From Bacteroidota bacterium (GTDB lineage Bacteria; Bacteroidota; Bacteroidia; Chitinophagales; Chitinophagaceae), in the NCBI GenBank assembly GCA_013286305.1, contig JABDFW010000031.1:1-35536 (forward strand): DNA of 35,536 bases. The letters run 5' to 3'. The notes under the pieces are model-generated. The model ran no database searches. It was not told where the DNA came from and worked only from the letters and a program-made list of their open reading frames with translations. This document shows, in pieces, positions 1 through 9,292 of this stretch; the first letter of the stretch is position 1; each line of letters begins with the position of its first letter. Made by a program: the position numbers and the translations under genes.

Positions 1-123
1 GGAGGGCATTTTGTATTGTATTACCCCCAACTTCAATATAAGATCAAGAATATATTTATTCTTATCTTCATCCATAAGATATTTGCTGTGGCCATGACAA
101 TAGGTTCATCCCAAAAATTTACT

Positions 124-882
124 ATGAAAAAAATGCCATTATTATTTGCCTTATTTTGGTTTGCCGTCTCATTTAAACCAGTTGATAAGAGAGAGATCGT
201 TGTAGCTGCAGCAGCAGATTTAAAATTTGCAATGGATTCTATCATAACCATTTTTGACAAAGACCATGCAGATATAGATGTTAAAGTAACTTATGGTTCA
301 TCCGGAAATTTTTTTGCGCAAATATCCAATGGTGCCCCGTTCGACCTGTTTTTTTCAGCCGATATTGATTATCCCCAACAATTAAAAGAGAAAAATATAG
401 CCATTTCCGATGTGAAGCCCTACGGTATTGGGCAGGTGGTTTTGTGGAGCAAAAAAGTTGATCCATCCCTGCATAAAATGAATACTTTATTAGATGGCGA
501 TATTGCTAAAATAGCCATAGCCAACCCTGCACATGCGCCATACGGGAAAAAAGCAGAAGAAAGCTTGCAATACTATAAACTGTATGACAAAATAAAAGAC
601 AAATTAGTTTTGGGAGAGAATATTGCCCAAACGGCGCAATTTGTAACCACAGGTGCGGCAGATATAGGAATAGTTGCATTGTCCCTTGCATTGTCGCCCG
701 CCATGCAAAGAGAAGGTGGCAAATATTGGCTGATACCCGCAGAAAGCCATCAGCCGCTGCAACAGGGATACGTAATATTGCAGCATGCAAAAGACAATAA
801 AGATGTTGCACAATTTTCAGACTTTATAGGGTCATCAAAAGCCGCAGCCATTCTAAAATATTATGGATTTGGGAATAAATGA
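124..882 (+). CDS. modA: Molybdate ABC transporter periplasmic binding protein ModA
   Basis: Binds molybdate (or tungstate) outside the inner membrane and delivers it to ModB. The 252-residue product begins with a signal peptide (MKKMPLLFALFWFAVSF) followed by the family hallmark VVAAAADLKFAMD, then YGSSGNFFAQI and GAPFDLFFSAD, which supply oxyanion-binding serines; TGAADIGIVALSLAL lies near the C-terminus. The frame is open upstream to position 16, but the ATG at 124 starts directly at the signal peptide, so I prefer it. It is the first gene of a four-gene plus-strand transport operon, followed 27 bases later by a Mop-domain gene and then modB and modC. Family assignment is firm; preference for molybdate over tungstate is not visible in the sequence. 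Confidence 0.93.
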   Translation: MKKMPLLFALFWFAVSFKPVDKREIVVAAAADLKFAMDSIITIFDKDHADIDVKVTYGSSGNFFAQISNGAPFDLFFSADIDYPQQLKEKNIAISDVKPYGIGQVVLWSKKVDPSLHKMNTLLDGDIAKIAIANPAHAPYGKKAEESLQYYKLYDKIKDKLVLGENIAQTAQFVTTGAADIGIVALSLALSPAMQREGGKYWLIPAESHQPLQQGYVILQHAKDNKDVAQFSDFIGSSKAAAILKYYGFGNK

Positions 883-909
883 CGTTATTAACCGCACAAT
901 ATTTTTTGT

Positions 910-1314
910 ATGAACACAATACCCGGAAAGATATTTCACATCATCACCGAGGATAATATTTCCTTAGTAAAAGTAAAGGCCGGCGACATTATATTTACTT
1001 CTATTGTACTCGATACACCAGGAACCTCACCTTACCTTTCTAATGGTAACAGTGTTTCTGTAAATTTTAAAGAAACGGAGGTGATCATCGCTAAAACATG
1101 GCCTTTGGAAATAAGTGTTCAAAACAGGGTACAATGTGTTATAAAAAACATCACTCATGGTAAAATTCTTTGCCAGGTTGACCTGGTAGCGGGTGAGTTT
1201 AATATACAGTCAGTTATTACTAACAATGCCTGCCAGCAGTTGAACCTTAATGCAGGTGACAAAGTAGTTGCATTGATTAAAACGAATGAAGTAAGTTTGT
1301 CGTATAATGATTGA
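910..1314 (+). CDS. Di-Mop (TOBE) molybdate-binding protein
   Basis: A 134-residue protein that appears to be two Mop/TOBE beta-barrel repeats, roughly residues 3-68 and 70-132. Each carries the pattern of a hydrophobic strand followed by the K-x-T/S-E-V type ligand segment (FKETEVIIAK in the first half, LIKTNEVSLSY in the second). Mop domains bind molybdate or tungstate oxyanions, either as a storage protein (molbindin) or as the ligand-sensing part of ModE or ModC. There is no N-terminal winged helix, so it is not a full ModE repressor. It lies between modA and modB and its last 8 bases overlap modB, so it is co-translated with the transporter. A cytoplasmic molybdate buffer or sensor is the likely role; this is inferred. 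Confidence 0.75.
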   Translation: MNTIPGKIFHIITEDNISLVKVKAGDIIFTSIVLDTPGTSPYLSNGNSVSVNFKETEVIIAKTWPLEISVQNRVQCVIKNITHGKILCQVDLVAGEFNIQSVITNNACQQLNLNAGDKVVALIKTNEVSLSYND

Positions 1315-1984
1315 CTGGCAACCTTTACTGCTTACTTTAAAATTATCGCTTATTACAACAGCGGTCTTGTTTTTTATTGCGGTTCCGTTTGCATACTGGC
1401 TTGCCTACAGCCGGTTTAAAATAAAAGCGATATTTGAAGCTGTTGTGAGCCTTCCGCTTGTTTTGCCCCCTTCTGTTTTAGGGTTTTACCTTTTGCTTGC
1501 CTTTAGCCCCGCCAATGCTTTTGGTAAATTTCTTGATCATTATTTTAATGTACGGCTTGTGTTTACATTTCCCGGTCTTGTTGTTGCCTCAGTATTATAC
1601 AGTTTGCCATTTATGGTGCATCCGATAAAATCGGGATTAAAAAACCTATCCCCTTCTTTAAAAGAAGCAGCATATACATTAGGCAAATCAAGGTTTACTA
1701 CCCTGACAAGAATACTTCTTCCAAACATCCGCCCTGCTTTACTCACTGGCATCGTATTAAGCTTTGCGCATACCATTGGCGAGTTTGGCGTTGTGTTAAT
1801 GATAGGCGGCAATATACCCGCAGAAACAAGGGTTGCATCCTTAGCCATTTATGATGAAGTGCAGGCAATGAATTATCATGTTGCAAATATGTATTCCCTA
1901 ATCCTCTTTACTTTCTCTTTTATAATATTACTTGCGGTTTACCTCTTCAATCATCACTTCAGCAAAGCCGACCCGTTGCAATGA
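1307..1984 (+). CDS. modB: Molybdate ABC transporter permease ModB
   Basis: Inner-membrane channel subunit of the molybdate importer, 225 residues, a normal length for ModB. Five to six hydrophobic segments are visible (about residues 9-32, 45-68, 85-105, 145-165 and 195-218). The cytoplasmic coupling loop that contacts the ATPase is present around residues 120-142 (EAAYTLGKSRFTTLTRILLP), followed by the typical LTGIVLSFAHTIGEFGVVLMIGG. It overlaps the upstream Mop gene by 8 bases and the downstream modC start by 4 bases (ATGA), giving a tightly coupled operon. Confidence 0.94.
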   Translation: MIDWQPLLLTLKLSLITTAVLFFIAVPFAYWLAYSRFKIKAIFEAVVSLPLVLPPSVLGFYLLLAFSPANAFGKFLDHYFNVRLVFTFPGLVVASVLYSLPFMVHPIKSGLKNLSPSLKEAAYTLGKSRFTTLTRILLPNIRPALLTGIVLSFAHTIGEFGVVLMIGGNIPAETRVASLAIYDEVQAMNYHVANMYSLILFTFSFIILLAVYLFNHHFSKADPLQ

Positions 1985-2862
1985 TAAAATTCAAAGCACA
2001 TAAAAAGTTGAGCTCATCCACAGGCCCTTCGCAATTGGATGTTGCATTTGAATTGGAGCAGGGAAAATTGTTAACTATTTACGGAAGTTCAGGCGCGGGT
2101 AAAACAACAATACTTAGAATAATTGCAGGCTTAACCAGGGCAGAATCAGGTTATGTTGAAGCGAACAATGAGGCATGGTTTAACAGTGCAAAGAATATTA
2201 ATTTACCCGCGGCAAAACGTTCAGTTGGGTTGGTGTTCCAGGATTTTGCGCTTTTTCCAAACTTAACCATTAGAGAAAATCTGGAGTTTGCCCTGCAAAA
2301 GGGGGATGATAAAAAACTGTTGGATGAATTGCTTGAATTGATGGAATTGCAACAATTGCAGCACATGAAACCGGGCATATTATCCGGTGGCCAAAAACAA
2401 CGGGTGGCATTAGCAAGGGCTATTGTACGAAAGCCTGCCATTCTTTTGCTGGATGAACCACTTTCTGCCCTTGATGATGCCATGCGGTACAAGCTGCAGG
2501 ATATGATCATTAAAGTACACCGTAATTATAAATTAACAACAATATTGGTAAGCCATCACTTACCTGAAATTTACAGGCTGTCCGACGAAGTTATTTGTCT
2601 TGAAAAGGGGCTTATACAAAAACAAGGCAAGCCTTCGGTGGTTTTTACAGAACAAAAGATCAGCGGCAAGTTTAAGGTAACCGGCGAAATAATTGAAATA
2701 ATACCCGCAGATATTGTTTTTATTGTAAGTGTTTTGTGTGCAAATGAAATTATAAAAGTAGTTGCAACCGCAAGTGAGGTTAAAGAGTTGCGTACGGGGC
2801 AAAAAGTTATGGTTGCTTCAAAAGCATTTAACCCGGTGATCATAAAATTAGGCGACAGTTAA
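1981..2862 (+). CDS. modC: Molybdate ABC transporter ATPase ModC
   Basis: ATP-hydrolysing subunit of the molybdate importer, 293 residues. Walker A is GSSGAGKT (35-42), the Q-loop is in LVFQDFALFP, the signature is LSGGQKQR (134-141), Walker B is AILLLDEP (153-160) and the H-loop is VSHH (190-193). The C-terminal part after about residue 225 is one TOBE/Mop-like barrel (KVTGEIIEIIPADI onward), as usual for ModC and a possible site of trans-inhibition by molybdate. The start overlaps the modB stop. The gene ends 50 bases before the stop of the convergent GH127 gene. Confidence 0.95.
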   Translation: MIKFKAHKKLSSSTGPSQLDVAFELEQGKLLTIYGSSGAGKTTILRIIAGLTRAESGYVEANNEAWFNSAKNINLPAAKRSVGLVFQDFALFPNLTIRENLEFALQKGDDKKLLDELLELMELQQLQHMKPGILSGGQKQRVALARAIVRKPAILLLDEPLSALDDAMRYKLQDMIIKVHRNYKLTTILVSHHLPEIYRLSDEVICLEKGLIQKQGKPSVVFTEQKISGKFKVTGEIIEIIPADIVFIVSVLCANEIIKVVATASEVKELRTGQKVMVASKAFNPVIIKLGDS

Positions 2863-2912
2863 GTTTGTTCAACAAAATTTCTGGATCACACTAACTTTAA
2901 CTTCGGTACCCT

Positions 2913-5276
2913 CTACCCTTTTATTATCCGGCAGCCAAATATCCTGCCCGCAGTTTTATTTGTGGCGGGCATTATGCGAATATTGATCTTTGTTTTTCCC
3001 TGTGTCATTGCGGAAGGAATGGGATATTCTTTATCATAAAATTTACCTGTTGTACCACCCTGCCACTCAACTGATGTAAGTTTTATGCCATCAATTAAAA
3101 TATCCCAACTGCGGTTCTTGTCATCGCCAATATAGGTACACAAAAGAACATTGGGTTGTGAGGCATCTATTTTCATATCAAACGCAAAAAACCCGCCACT
3201 ACGGGCTTCGCGGCCCATCCTGCCAAGCGCATCGCTTGTGTAAGAGTTTTCCGATGAGGTTAGGTTATGGTCTCTTTCGGGCTGCATTTCGCCAAGGCGC
3301 ATTACATCAATCGTTTTTGCTTCAACCTCCTGCTGCCTTTTCTTTTCTGCCTCATATTCTTTTTGGCGGGCGGCCCAGTCGGTATTGGTAAAATAATCCC
3401 AGTAAACATTATAATATTCGCTGTTGGTTTTATAAAACGGCGCCAGCATTACATCATTCGGTTTGCCTACATTTTGCAAAGCAAATTCCAGCGGCCTGCT
3501 GGATACCGGTTTAGCCCAATCGCTTACATTATAATTATCAGTCAGCAATACCGGCGTGCCATATACAGCATCGGGCATGGTATCGCCCAATTGCCCTGCA
3601 AGCACTACGGGGCCATATAATAAAGCAACACGCTTGTTGTTATCGGGCATACTTTCGGTGTAAAGGCCCATCGGGAATTCAATATCTATTTTATCATTAT
3701 TTTTCCAGGTATGTGTAACCACTATGTACCCTGTTGAATCTTTAAATGTGTTAACTGCTTTGCCATTTATTTTTACCGAAACACCTTTTGTTGCCCACCA
3801 CGGATAGCGGATACGCATTGCAAAATTTTTGGGGGAAGATGTTTTGATTGACAAAGATGTTTTATCGCTTTCAGGATAAGAGGACACCTGCGTAACTGTT
3901 ACGCCTTTTTCTTTCCAATTCAATACAGAAGGGATGAACAGGTTTACGTACAGGCTGCCATCCCTGCCCTGGTAGTAGATGCTTTCGGTGTATTTACTGT
4001 GGTTTTCCATACCACTGCCTACACAACAAGTAAAGGTATTAAATGAATCGCTGAATTGTTTTTTTGTACCCATGCGCAAAGGCACAAAATAACACATCAT
4101 GCCATCAGCTGTGTTTTGAGACGCGAGGATGTCATTATACAATGCACGTTCATAATAATCAGCAAGCCGGCTATTGGGTTGCCAGCAAAACAGGTGGCGG
4201 GTAAGCTTTAGCATGTTATACGTACAACAGGTTTCACAGGTATTATCGCTTAATGCGTCGTTTAACTTATTGGCAGCCCCACAATATTCATAATTGCTGT
4301 TGCCGCCAATAACATAGGTATGGCCATGCACCATAACATCCCAGAAGAAAGACGCAATGGTTGCATCACTTGTATCGCCAGTAAGTTCGTATTGGCGGGC
4401 GCTGCCAATAGCTTTGGGCACATTGGTATTGCTGTGTTTGCCGGGCATAGGGTCTATGCGCTGCGATAAAGGCTTCATTACAAAATCGTCGTAGAATTTA
4501 TACGATAGATCAAGATATTTTTTATTCCCTGTTATGCTGTAAATGTTTGCCAGCACATCATTCATGCCCCCAAATTCGCACCGGAGCATTTTTTGTAATT
4601 GCGCAGCCGACAGGTTTTTTAGGATATTGTCAACCCAGTCTGCCATACCTGTAACTACCTCTAATGCTTTGGCATTATCGCAATATAAATAGGCATCTAC
4701 AAGGCCTGCCATAACTTTATGGACAGTGTACCAGGGCGACCATCCGCCATTAAGGTCAAACCCGCCTGTTTTAATTTCACCTTTTGCAACTTTGCCAAAA
4801 ATGGAATCTTCATTTGGTATTGCGCCTACATAACCTGTTTTACGCGCTTGCTGGCACCTTGCCAGTTCATCCACTATATAATCAACTTTACTTTTAAACC
4901 TTTCATCGCCGGTAGAAGCGTACATCATGGAGCAGGCAGACAGGTAATGCCCTAAGGTGTGCCCGGATAGGCCCTCACTCTCCCACCCCCCATAAACATC
5001 GCCTTTAGTGGGTAACCCTGCATTTTTATAAAACCGGTGCAGCAGCCTGTTTGGCTCCAATAATAAAAGGTAAGCAGCGTCTTTATCCATTGCATTTTTA
5101 AAAGGACTGCCTGGCAGCAACCGTACATCGCGAAGATTAAAGGCATAAGCATTTATACCAATAACCGCTTTTACTTTTATTTTCGGGTTATTCAATTCCG
5201 GTACGTAACTCTGCGTAAAAGCATTAGCAGAAATAATCATCAAAACAATACTTGACAGCAAGGTGTTTTTCTTCAT
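2913..5276 (-). CDS. GH127-family glycoside hydrolase (beta-L-arabinofuranosidase type, former DUF1680)
   Basis: 787 residues with a Sec signal peptide (residues 1-21, ending ANAFTQ), so periplasmic or secreted. The N-terminal two thirds is an alpha/alpha barrel typical of GH127. The Cys/Glu-rich active site is visible: E330 (GGNSNYE) as candidate acid/base, E348 and C350 in CETCC, and C417-C418 in FTCCVGSGMENH. In the characterised family member HypBA1 the equivalent Glu and Cys residues bind zinc and one Cys is the nucleophile. A beta-rich C-terminal region follows, with a low-complexity KEYEAEKKRQQEVEAK linker near 635-650. The start codon lies two bases after the stop of the hybrid kinase gene, so it is probably the last gene of the regulator operon. 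Exact substrate is not deducible; L-arabinofuranosides are the family norm. Confidence 0.88.
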   Translation of the reverse strand: MKKNTLLSSIVLMIISANAFTQSYVPELNNPKIKVKAVIGINAYAFNLRDVRLLPGSPFKNAMDKDAAYLLLLEPNRLLHRFYKNAGLPTKGDVYGGWESEGLSGHTLGHYLSACSMMYASTGDERFKSKVDYIVDELARCQQARKTGYVGAIPNEDSIFGKVAKGEIKTGGFDLNGGWSPWYTVHKVMAGLVDAYLYCDNAKALEVVTGMADWVDNILKNLSAAQLQKMLRCEFGGMNDVLANIYSITGNKKYLDLSYKFYDDFVMKPLSQRIDPMPGKHSNTNVPKAIGSARQYELTGDTSDATIASFFWDVMVHGHTYVIGGNSNYEYCGAANKLNDALSDNTCETCCTYNMLKLTRHLFCWQPNSRLADYYERALYNDILASQNTADGMMCYFVPLRMGTKKQFSDSFNTFTCCVGSGMENHSKYTESIYYQGRDGSLYVNLFIPSVLNWKEKGVTVTQVSSYPESDKTSLSIKTSSPKNFAMRIRYPWWATKGVSVKINGKAVNTFKDSTGYIVVTHTWKNNDKIDIEFPMGLYTESMPDNNKRVALLYGPVVLAGQLGDTMPDAVYGTPVLLTDNYNVSDWAKPVSSRPLEFALQNVGKPNDVMLAPFYKTNSEYYNVYWDYFTNTDWAARQKEYEAEKKRQQEVEAKTIDVMRLGEMQPERDHNLTSSENSYTSDALGRMGREARSGGFFAFDMKIDASQPNVLLCTYIGDDKNRSWDILIDGIKLTSVEWQGGTTGKFYDKEYPIPSAMTQGKTKINIRIMPATNKTAGRIFGCRIIKG

Positions 5277-5278
5277 GT

Positions 5279-7783
5279 TTACGTATTTGCTATGGGGTCT
5301 AATTTCATTTTATCAATCACTGCCTGTAAAACCAATTCAACTTTATCTATCATTATTTTAAGGTCCCCGGGTGTTTGCTCCTGCGTATTAAGCAATTCAA
5401 TTTTTAAAATATCTGCGGTTATAGAATTTATGTTCAGGTTGTACAACGATGGCTTTATTTTATGTGCTACGGACCTTAGTTTTTCTATATCATTCTCTTC
5501 GTATGCTTTTCTTATATCCTTTATGGTATTACCGGTCTCGTTTATAAAAATATGAACCATTTTTTCTACAAATGCCTGTTTTCCCCGGCTTATATCCCAT
5601 AATTTATCGAGATCATAAAGGTTTTCCTTCACGGGCATCGCCTCGCTACCCGGTTTTACGGATGTACCGGCTTTATTGCGGCCGGTTAATTTTGAAATTA
5701 TTTGAATAAGGTCATCTTCATTAAATGGTTTTGATACAAATTCATTCATTCCTGCATTCATGCATTTTTCACGCTCCCCTTTTACAACATTAGCGGTAAG
5801 CGCAACCACGGGGATTGTTTTTGATATTTCTGCCCGGATAATTTTTGTTGCTTCAATGCCATCCATCACAGGCATCCTGATATCCATTAAAATAAGATCG
5901 TACATTTTTTTTCTCAGCATTTCAACCGCTTCAAGGCCGTTTACTGCTTCTTCTACTATAGCGCCATATTGAGCAAGAACAGTATTGGCCACCAACCTGT
6001 TGGTTTCATTATCTTCCACCAGCAATATGCTAACGTCGCGTAAAACATCTTCATCCACTTCAGGCAGGCCGTTCTTAGGCAGGTCTTTTTCCATGCCTTT
6101 TTGGAGCGAGATAATAATATGTACACTTGTTCCAATTCCTTTTTCGCTTTCAACTGATATTTTTCCGCCCATAGCTTCTACAAGCTGCTTGCTTATACTC
6201 ATTCCAAGGCCCGTGCCACCATATTTTCGCACTACGTCTTCATCTTCCTGTGTAAACTTATTGAAGAGCACCTTTAAGAAATCTTTACTCATTCCTACCC
6301 CGGTATCACTTATTATCAACCGGATCACCTGCCTGTCAGCCTCATCCTTTGATACGGTACATTCAAGTGTAACACTTCCTTTTTCCGTGAATTTTAATGC
6401 ATTACTTAGCAGGTTATTGATCACCTGGGTTAGCCTGTGGGGGTCACCAATTAATATAGGTGCAAGCTCCGCACCTGTTTTTGCCGAAAGCGATAATTCC
6501 CTCTCTTCAGCCTTGTGCCGCATTATAAATACACACTTTTCTATAATATCTTTAAGGCTGAACCCGGTGTTTTCGAGAATGATCTTACCCGATTCAATTT
6601 TTGAAAGATCAAGAATATCGTTAATAATAACCAGCAGGTTTGCCGATGCGTCATTAATAGTATCGAGATAAAATTGTTGCTGGCCGTTTAGGGGCGTTCT
6701 TTGTAATTGCCTGCCCATGCCTGTAATCGCATTCATGGGTGTACGTATTTCATGGCTCATGTTGGTTAGAAACAATTCTTTCGCCCTCGCAGATTGTTCG
6801 GCTTCAAGCTTTGCTTCCATCAGCTTATGCTCGAGTACTTTTTGCTCTGTAATATCAAGATGAATGCCTATGGAGCCTACCAGCTTATCGTATTCATTAA
6901 ACCGGGGCGCCCCGCTTATAAGCCACCATTTAGATTCACCCATTTTATTTTTTACTTCTACTTCATAAGTATCTGAAATTCCTGCAAGGCGCAGTTTGGC
7001 TTTTTCATGTACCTTGTCAACGCTGTCGCCCTGCATAAATATGTCAGTAGTAATTTTGCCTCTCAGCTCCTGTTGTGTATAGCCGCTCATTTGACAAAAG
7101 CTGTAGTTAGCGTATAAAATACGCTCGTCAATATCAACCTCCAGTAAGCCAAGATTCATATTCTCAATAATGCTGCGGTACTTTTCTTCGCTTCTGCTTA
7201 ATGCCTCTTCTGCTTTCTTTCTGTCAGTTATATCCTGTGAAAAACCGATTATATAAGGGTCCGTGCCCGGTTCATCCACTTTATAATTCTGGTAAAGCAA
7301 ATAAACTTTGTTACCCGATTTTGTTATTATGGTAAAAAGGCCTTTTGCTACGCCTTCTGCATTTATTACGTCAAGGTAATTGGTTTCAAAATCAGCCTTC
7401 GCTCTTTGAGGAATAAGCTCTTTAAGATTTCTTCCAACCAGTTCTTTTTCAGAATAACCGAGCACCTTACATATTGCAGGATTTACAGTTAATACAATAC
7501 CCTGCAGGTCGTGGGTGCAGATCAGTGCCTGCCCAAAATTGAAGAGATCACGGTACCTTTTTTCGCTTAAACTTATTTGCTCTATATTAATTGCAACGTT
7601 CTTTTTGGCATCATCAAGTTCTTTGCGCAGCATATCATTTTCTTCTGCCTTTTTTTTAAGCAGTTCTTCCGCCGTTTGCCTGGCATTACGCTCCTGTATT
7701 AATTGCTGTTCTAAACTTTGATTTTCCAACTTAAAGGTTTTTTGTTGTGGGTATTGGTACCGGGTTTTATAATACAAGTTCAT
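5279..7783 (-). CDS. Cytosolic hybrid histidine kinase: coiled coil-PAS-PAS-HisKA-HATPase-REC-Hpt
   Basis: 834 residues with no membrane segment, so a cytoplasmic sensor. A coiled coil (18-75) leads into two PAS domains (about 75-190 and 200-318, each ending in a DITxxK-type PAC segment). HisKA carries phospho-acceptor H344 (SHEIRTPMN). HATPase shows the N-box (NNLLSNALKFTEKG), G1 (DTGVGM) and G2 (GGTGLGMSI). The receiver has acidic residues in LVEDN and phospho-acceptor D634 (LMDIRMPVMDG), with K685 in SKPF. The C-terminal Hpt domain has H774 (AHKIKP). All four phosphotransfer stations are intact, so it can run a His-Asp-His relay to other receivers. It overlaps the upstream sigma-54 regulator by 17 bases. 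The internal Hpt resembles the free Hpt protein at 31830 (HKIKPSL versus HSIKPSI). PAS ligands cannot be deduced. Confidence 0.92.
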   Translation of the reverse strand: MNLYYKTRYQYPQQKTFKLENQSLEQQLIQERNARQTAEELLKKKAEENDMLRKELDDAKKNVAINIEQISLSEKRYRDLFNFGQALICTHDLQGIVLTVNPAICKVLGYSEKELVGRNLKELIPQRAKADFETNYLDVINAEGVAKGLFTIITKSGNKVYLLYQNYKVDEPGTDPYIIGFSQDITDRKKAEEALSRSEEKYRSIIENMNLGLLEVDIDERILYANYSFCQMSGYTQQELRGKITTDIFMQGDSVDKVHEKAKLRLAGISDTYEVEVKNKMGESKWWLISGAPRFNEYDKLVGSIGIHLDITEQKVLEHKLMEAKLEAEQSARAKELFLTNMSHEIRTPMNAITGMGRQLQRTPLNGQQQFYLDTINDASANLLVIINDILDLSKIESGKIILENTGFSLKDIIEKCVFIMRHKAEERELSLSAKTGAELAPILIGDPHRLTQVINNLLSNALKFTEKGSVTLECTVSKDEADRQVIRLIISDTGVGMSKDFLKVLFNKFTQEDEDVVRKYGGTGLGMSISKQLVEAMGGKISVESEKGIGTSVHIIISLQKGMEKDLPKNGLPEVDEDVLRDVSILLVEDNETNRLVANTVLAQYGAIVEEAVNGLEAVEMLRKKMYDLILMDIRMPVMDGIEATKIIRAEISKTIPVVALTANVVKGEREKCMNAGMNEFVSKPFNEDDLIQIISKLTGRNKAGTSVKPGSEAMPVKENLYDLDKLWDISRGKQAFVEKMVHIFINETGNTIKDIRKAYEENDIEKLRSVAHKIKPSLYNLNINSITADILKIELLNTQEQTPGDLKIMIDKVELVLQAVIDKMKLDPIANT

Positions 7784-9116
7784 TATCCTGTATCATCTTA
7801 TAAATGGTTGATTTGCCTATATCTAATTTTTTAGCTACTGTTAAAACATTACCATTATATTTTTTAAGATAATAATTAATAATTTGTAAAGTATAGTCCC
7901 TAAATGTTTTTTCCTCATTCATCAGCATATCCAAAGACCTTGTTTTAGAAAAGCCAACATCATTTTCTTCTATCTCCTCTCCGTTACACATTACTGCCGC
8001 AAGGTCAATAATTGCTTTTAATTCGCGCACATTGCCCGGATAATTATATTGCATAAGCTTTTCTTTAGCTTCAGCGGTAAAGCCCCTTATTTTTATCCTG
8101 TTGTCTTTACAAAAGTCATCCAGGAAAAATTTCGCAAGCAGCAATATATCATTATCCCTTTCCCGTAAAGGAGGCAAATCAATTGGCAGCCCTATAATAC
8201 GGTAATAAAGATCCTCCCGAAAATTGCCTTTTTGCACTTCGTCGTTAAGGTTTTTATGTGTAGCTACAATTACCCGCACATCAAGTTTTATTTTTTCCCG
8301 GCCCCCTACCCTTGTTAATTCACGTTCCTGCAAAACACGTAATAACTTGCTTTGCACACTAAGATCAAGCTCACCAATTTCGTCTAAGAAAATTGTGCCG
8401 TTGTTTGCCTCTTCAAACTTGCCGGTTTTCCTTTGGTCTGCCCCGGTAAAAGCGCCCTTTTCGTATCCGAAAAATTCACTTTCAACTAATTCGCGCGGCA
8501 CCGCCGCCATATTAACTGCTACAAAAGGTTTTTTGCTTCTTTCGGAATTATAATGTATTGCTTTAGCCACTAATTCTTTACCCGTGCCTGTTTCACCGGT
8601 AATGGAAACATTTATGTTGGTACGGGCTGCTTTCTCCATTAATGAGAAGGTTTTTTTAATGGCATTACTCTTACCTTTTATAATTTCTTCAAAATCGTAT
8701 TTATGCCCTAATTCCCTGCGCAGGTGTTCAATTTCATTTTTTAAATCCCGGGTTTCCCTTATTTTAAGAATAGTATTCCATAAAAGGTCTTTTGTATGAT
8801 CGTTCTTGACGAGGTAATCTGAAATACCCGATTTTAGCAACTCAACCGCGGTAGCAACATCTTCCTGGGCGCTTATTATAATTATCTTAATATCCTGGTT
8901 TATTTGCCTGATACGTTTTATAAGTTCCTTACCATTCATATCCGGTAAAGAATAATCTACTGTAATAACATCCGGTTTTTGGTGTAATTGTGATAAGCAG
9001 TTTTTTCCGTTGGGGAACAAGTGCACTTCATTATCAGGGTTCATGCAAAGATGATATTTTAATATTTCGCCATACCAGGGATCATCTTCTACAATAAATA
9101 TCCTGCAGGTTTCCAT
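7767..9116 (-). CDS. Sigma-54-dependent response regulator (NtrC type: REC-AAA+-Fis HTH)
   Basis: 449 residues from the ATG at 9116. The frame extends to a TTG at 9143, but METCRIFIVEDD is the natural beginning of a receiver domain. REC has phospho-acceptor D54 (TVDYSLPDMNG) and K104. The central AAA+ ATPase shows Walker A GETGTGK (174-180), the sigma-54-contacting GAFTGA loop (221-226), Walker B TIFLDEIG (241-248) and the arginine-finger region (REDLYYRI). A Fis-type helix-turn-helix is at about 420-445 (GNVLTVAKKLDIGKSTIYKMI). With all motifs intact it should activate sigma-54 promoters. It is first in an operon with the hybrid kinase and the GH127 gene. A sigma-54-like promoter faces away from it, in front of the receiver gene at 9335. 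Confidence 0.93.
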   Translation of the reverse strand: METCRIFIVEDDPWYGEILKYHLCMNPDNEVHLFPNGKNCLSQLHQKPDVITVDYSLPDMNGKELIKRIRQINQDIKIIIISAQEDVATAVELLKSGISDYLVKNDHTKDLLWNTILKIRETRDLKNEIEHLRRELGHKYDFEEIIKGKSNAIKKTFSLMEKAARTNINVSITGETGTGKELVAKAIHYNSERSKKPFVAVNMAAVPRELVESEFFGYEKGAFTGADQRKTGKFEEANNGTIFLDEIGELDLSVQSKLLRVLQERELTRVGGREKIKLDVRVIVATHKNLNDEVQKGNFREDLYYRIIGLPIDLPPLRERDNDILLLAKFFLDDFCKDNRIKIRGFTAEAKEKLMQYNYPGNVRELKAIIDLAAVMCNGEEIEENDVGFSKTRSLDMLMNEEKTFRDYTLQIINYYLKKYNGNVLTVAKKLDIGKSTIYKMIQDNELVL

Positions 9117-9222
9117 TTTTTGGATTTGTTCCAAGATAGACAATAAATTTTATGGAAAAGAATATTCAGGTTAAAAACAGCTTATAATTACGCTGAGTGA
9201 TCTTCCAATTATAGAAAAAATA

Positions 9223-9237
9223 TTCCATATTTTGGAA
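9223..9237. promoter_or_regulatory. Candidate activator-binding palindrome TTCCA-N5-TGGAA
   Basis: A perfect 5-bp inverted repeat with 5-base spacer, in the divergent region between the sigma-54 regulator and the receiver gene at 9335. A second copy with the same spacing and one mismatch (TTCCA-N5-TGGAT) covers the regulator's own ATG at 9111-9125. Half sites TTCCAA occur at 9129-9134 and 9203-9208. The palindrome lies about 57 bases upstream of the GG of the candidate sigma-54 promoter, a typical distance for an enhancer site. Binding by the adjacent regulator is inferred. Confidence 0.4.
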
Positions 9238-9292
9238 ATTGTTATTGAAATGCAAAATTGTAACTTGCTGATTTTCAATTCATTTAATTGAT

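Noticed and set aside
46-63. AAGAATA/TATTCTT hairpin upstream of modA as a regulatory element
   Set aside because: The 7-bp stem is purely AT-rich apart from one G-C pair and does not match a ModE operator or molybdenum-cofactor riboswitch.
5985-6671. 228-codon plus-strand frame inside the hybrid kinase gene
   Set aside because: It is antisense to a clearly conserved kinase; its serine-rich translation has no recognisable motifs.
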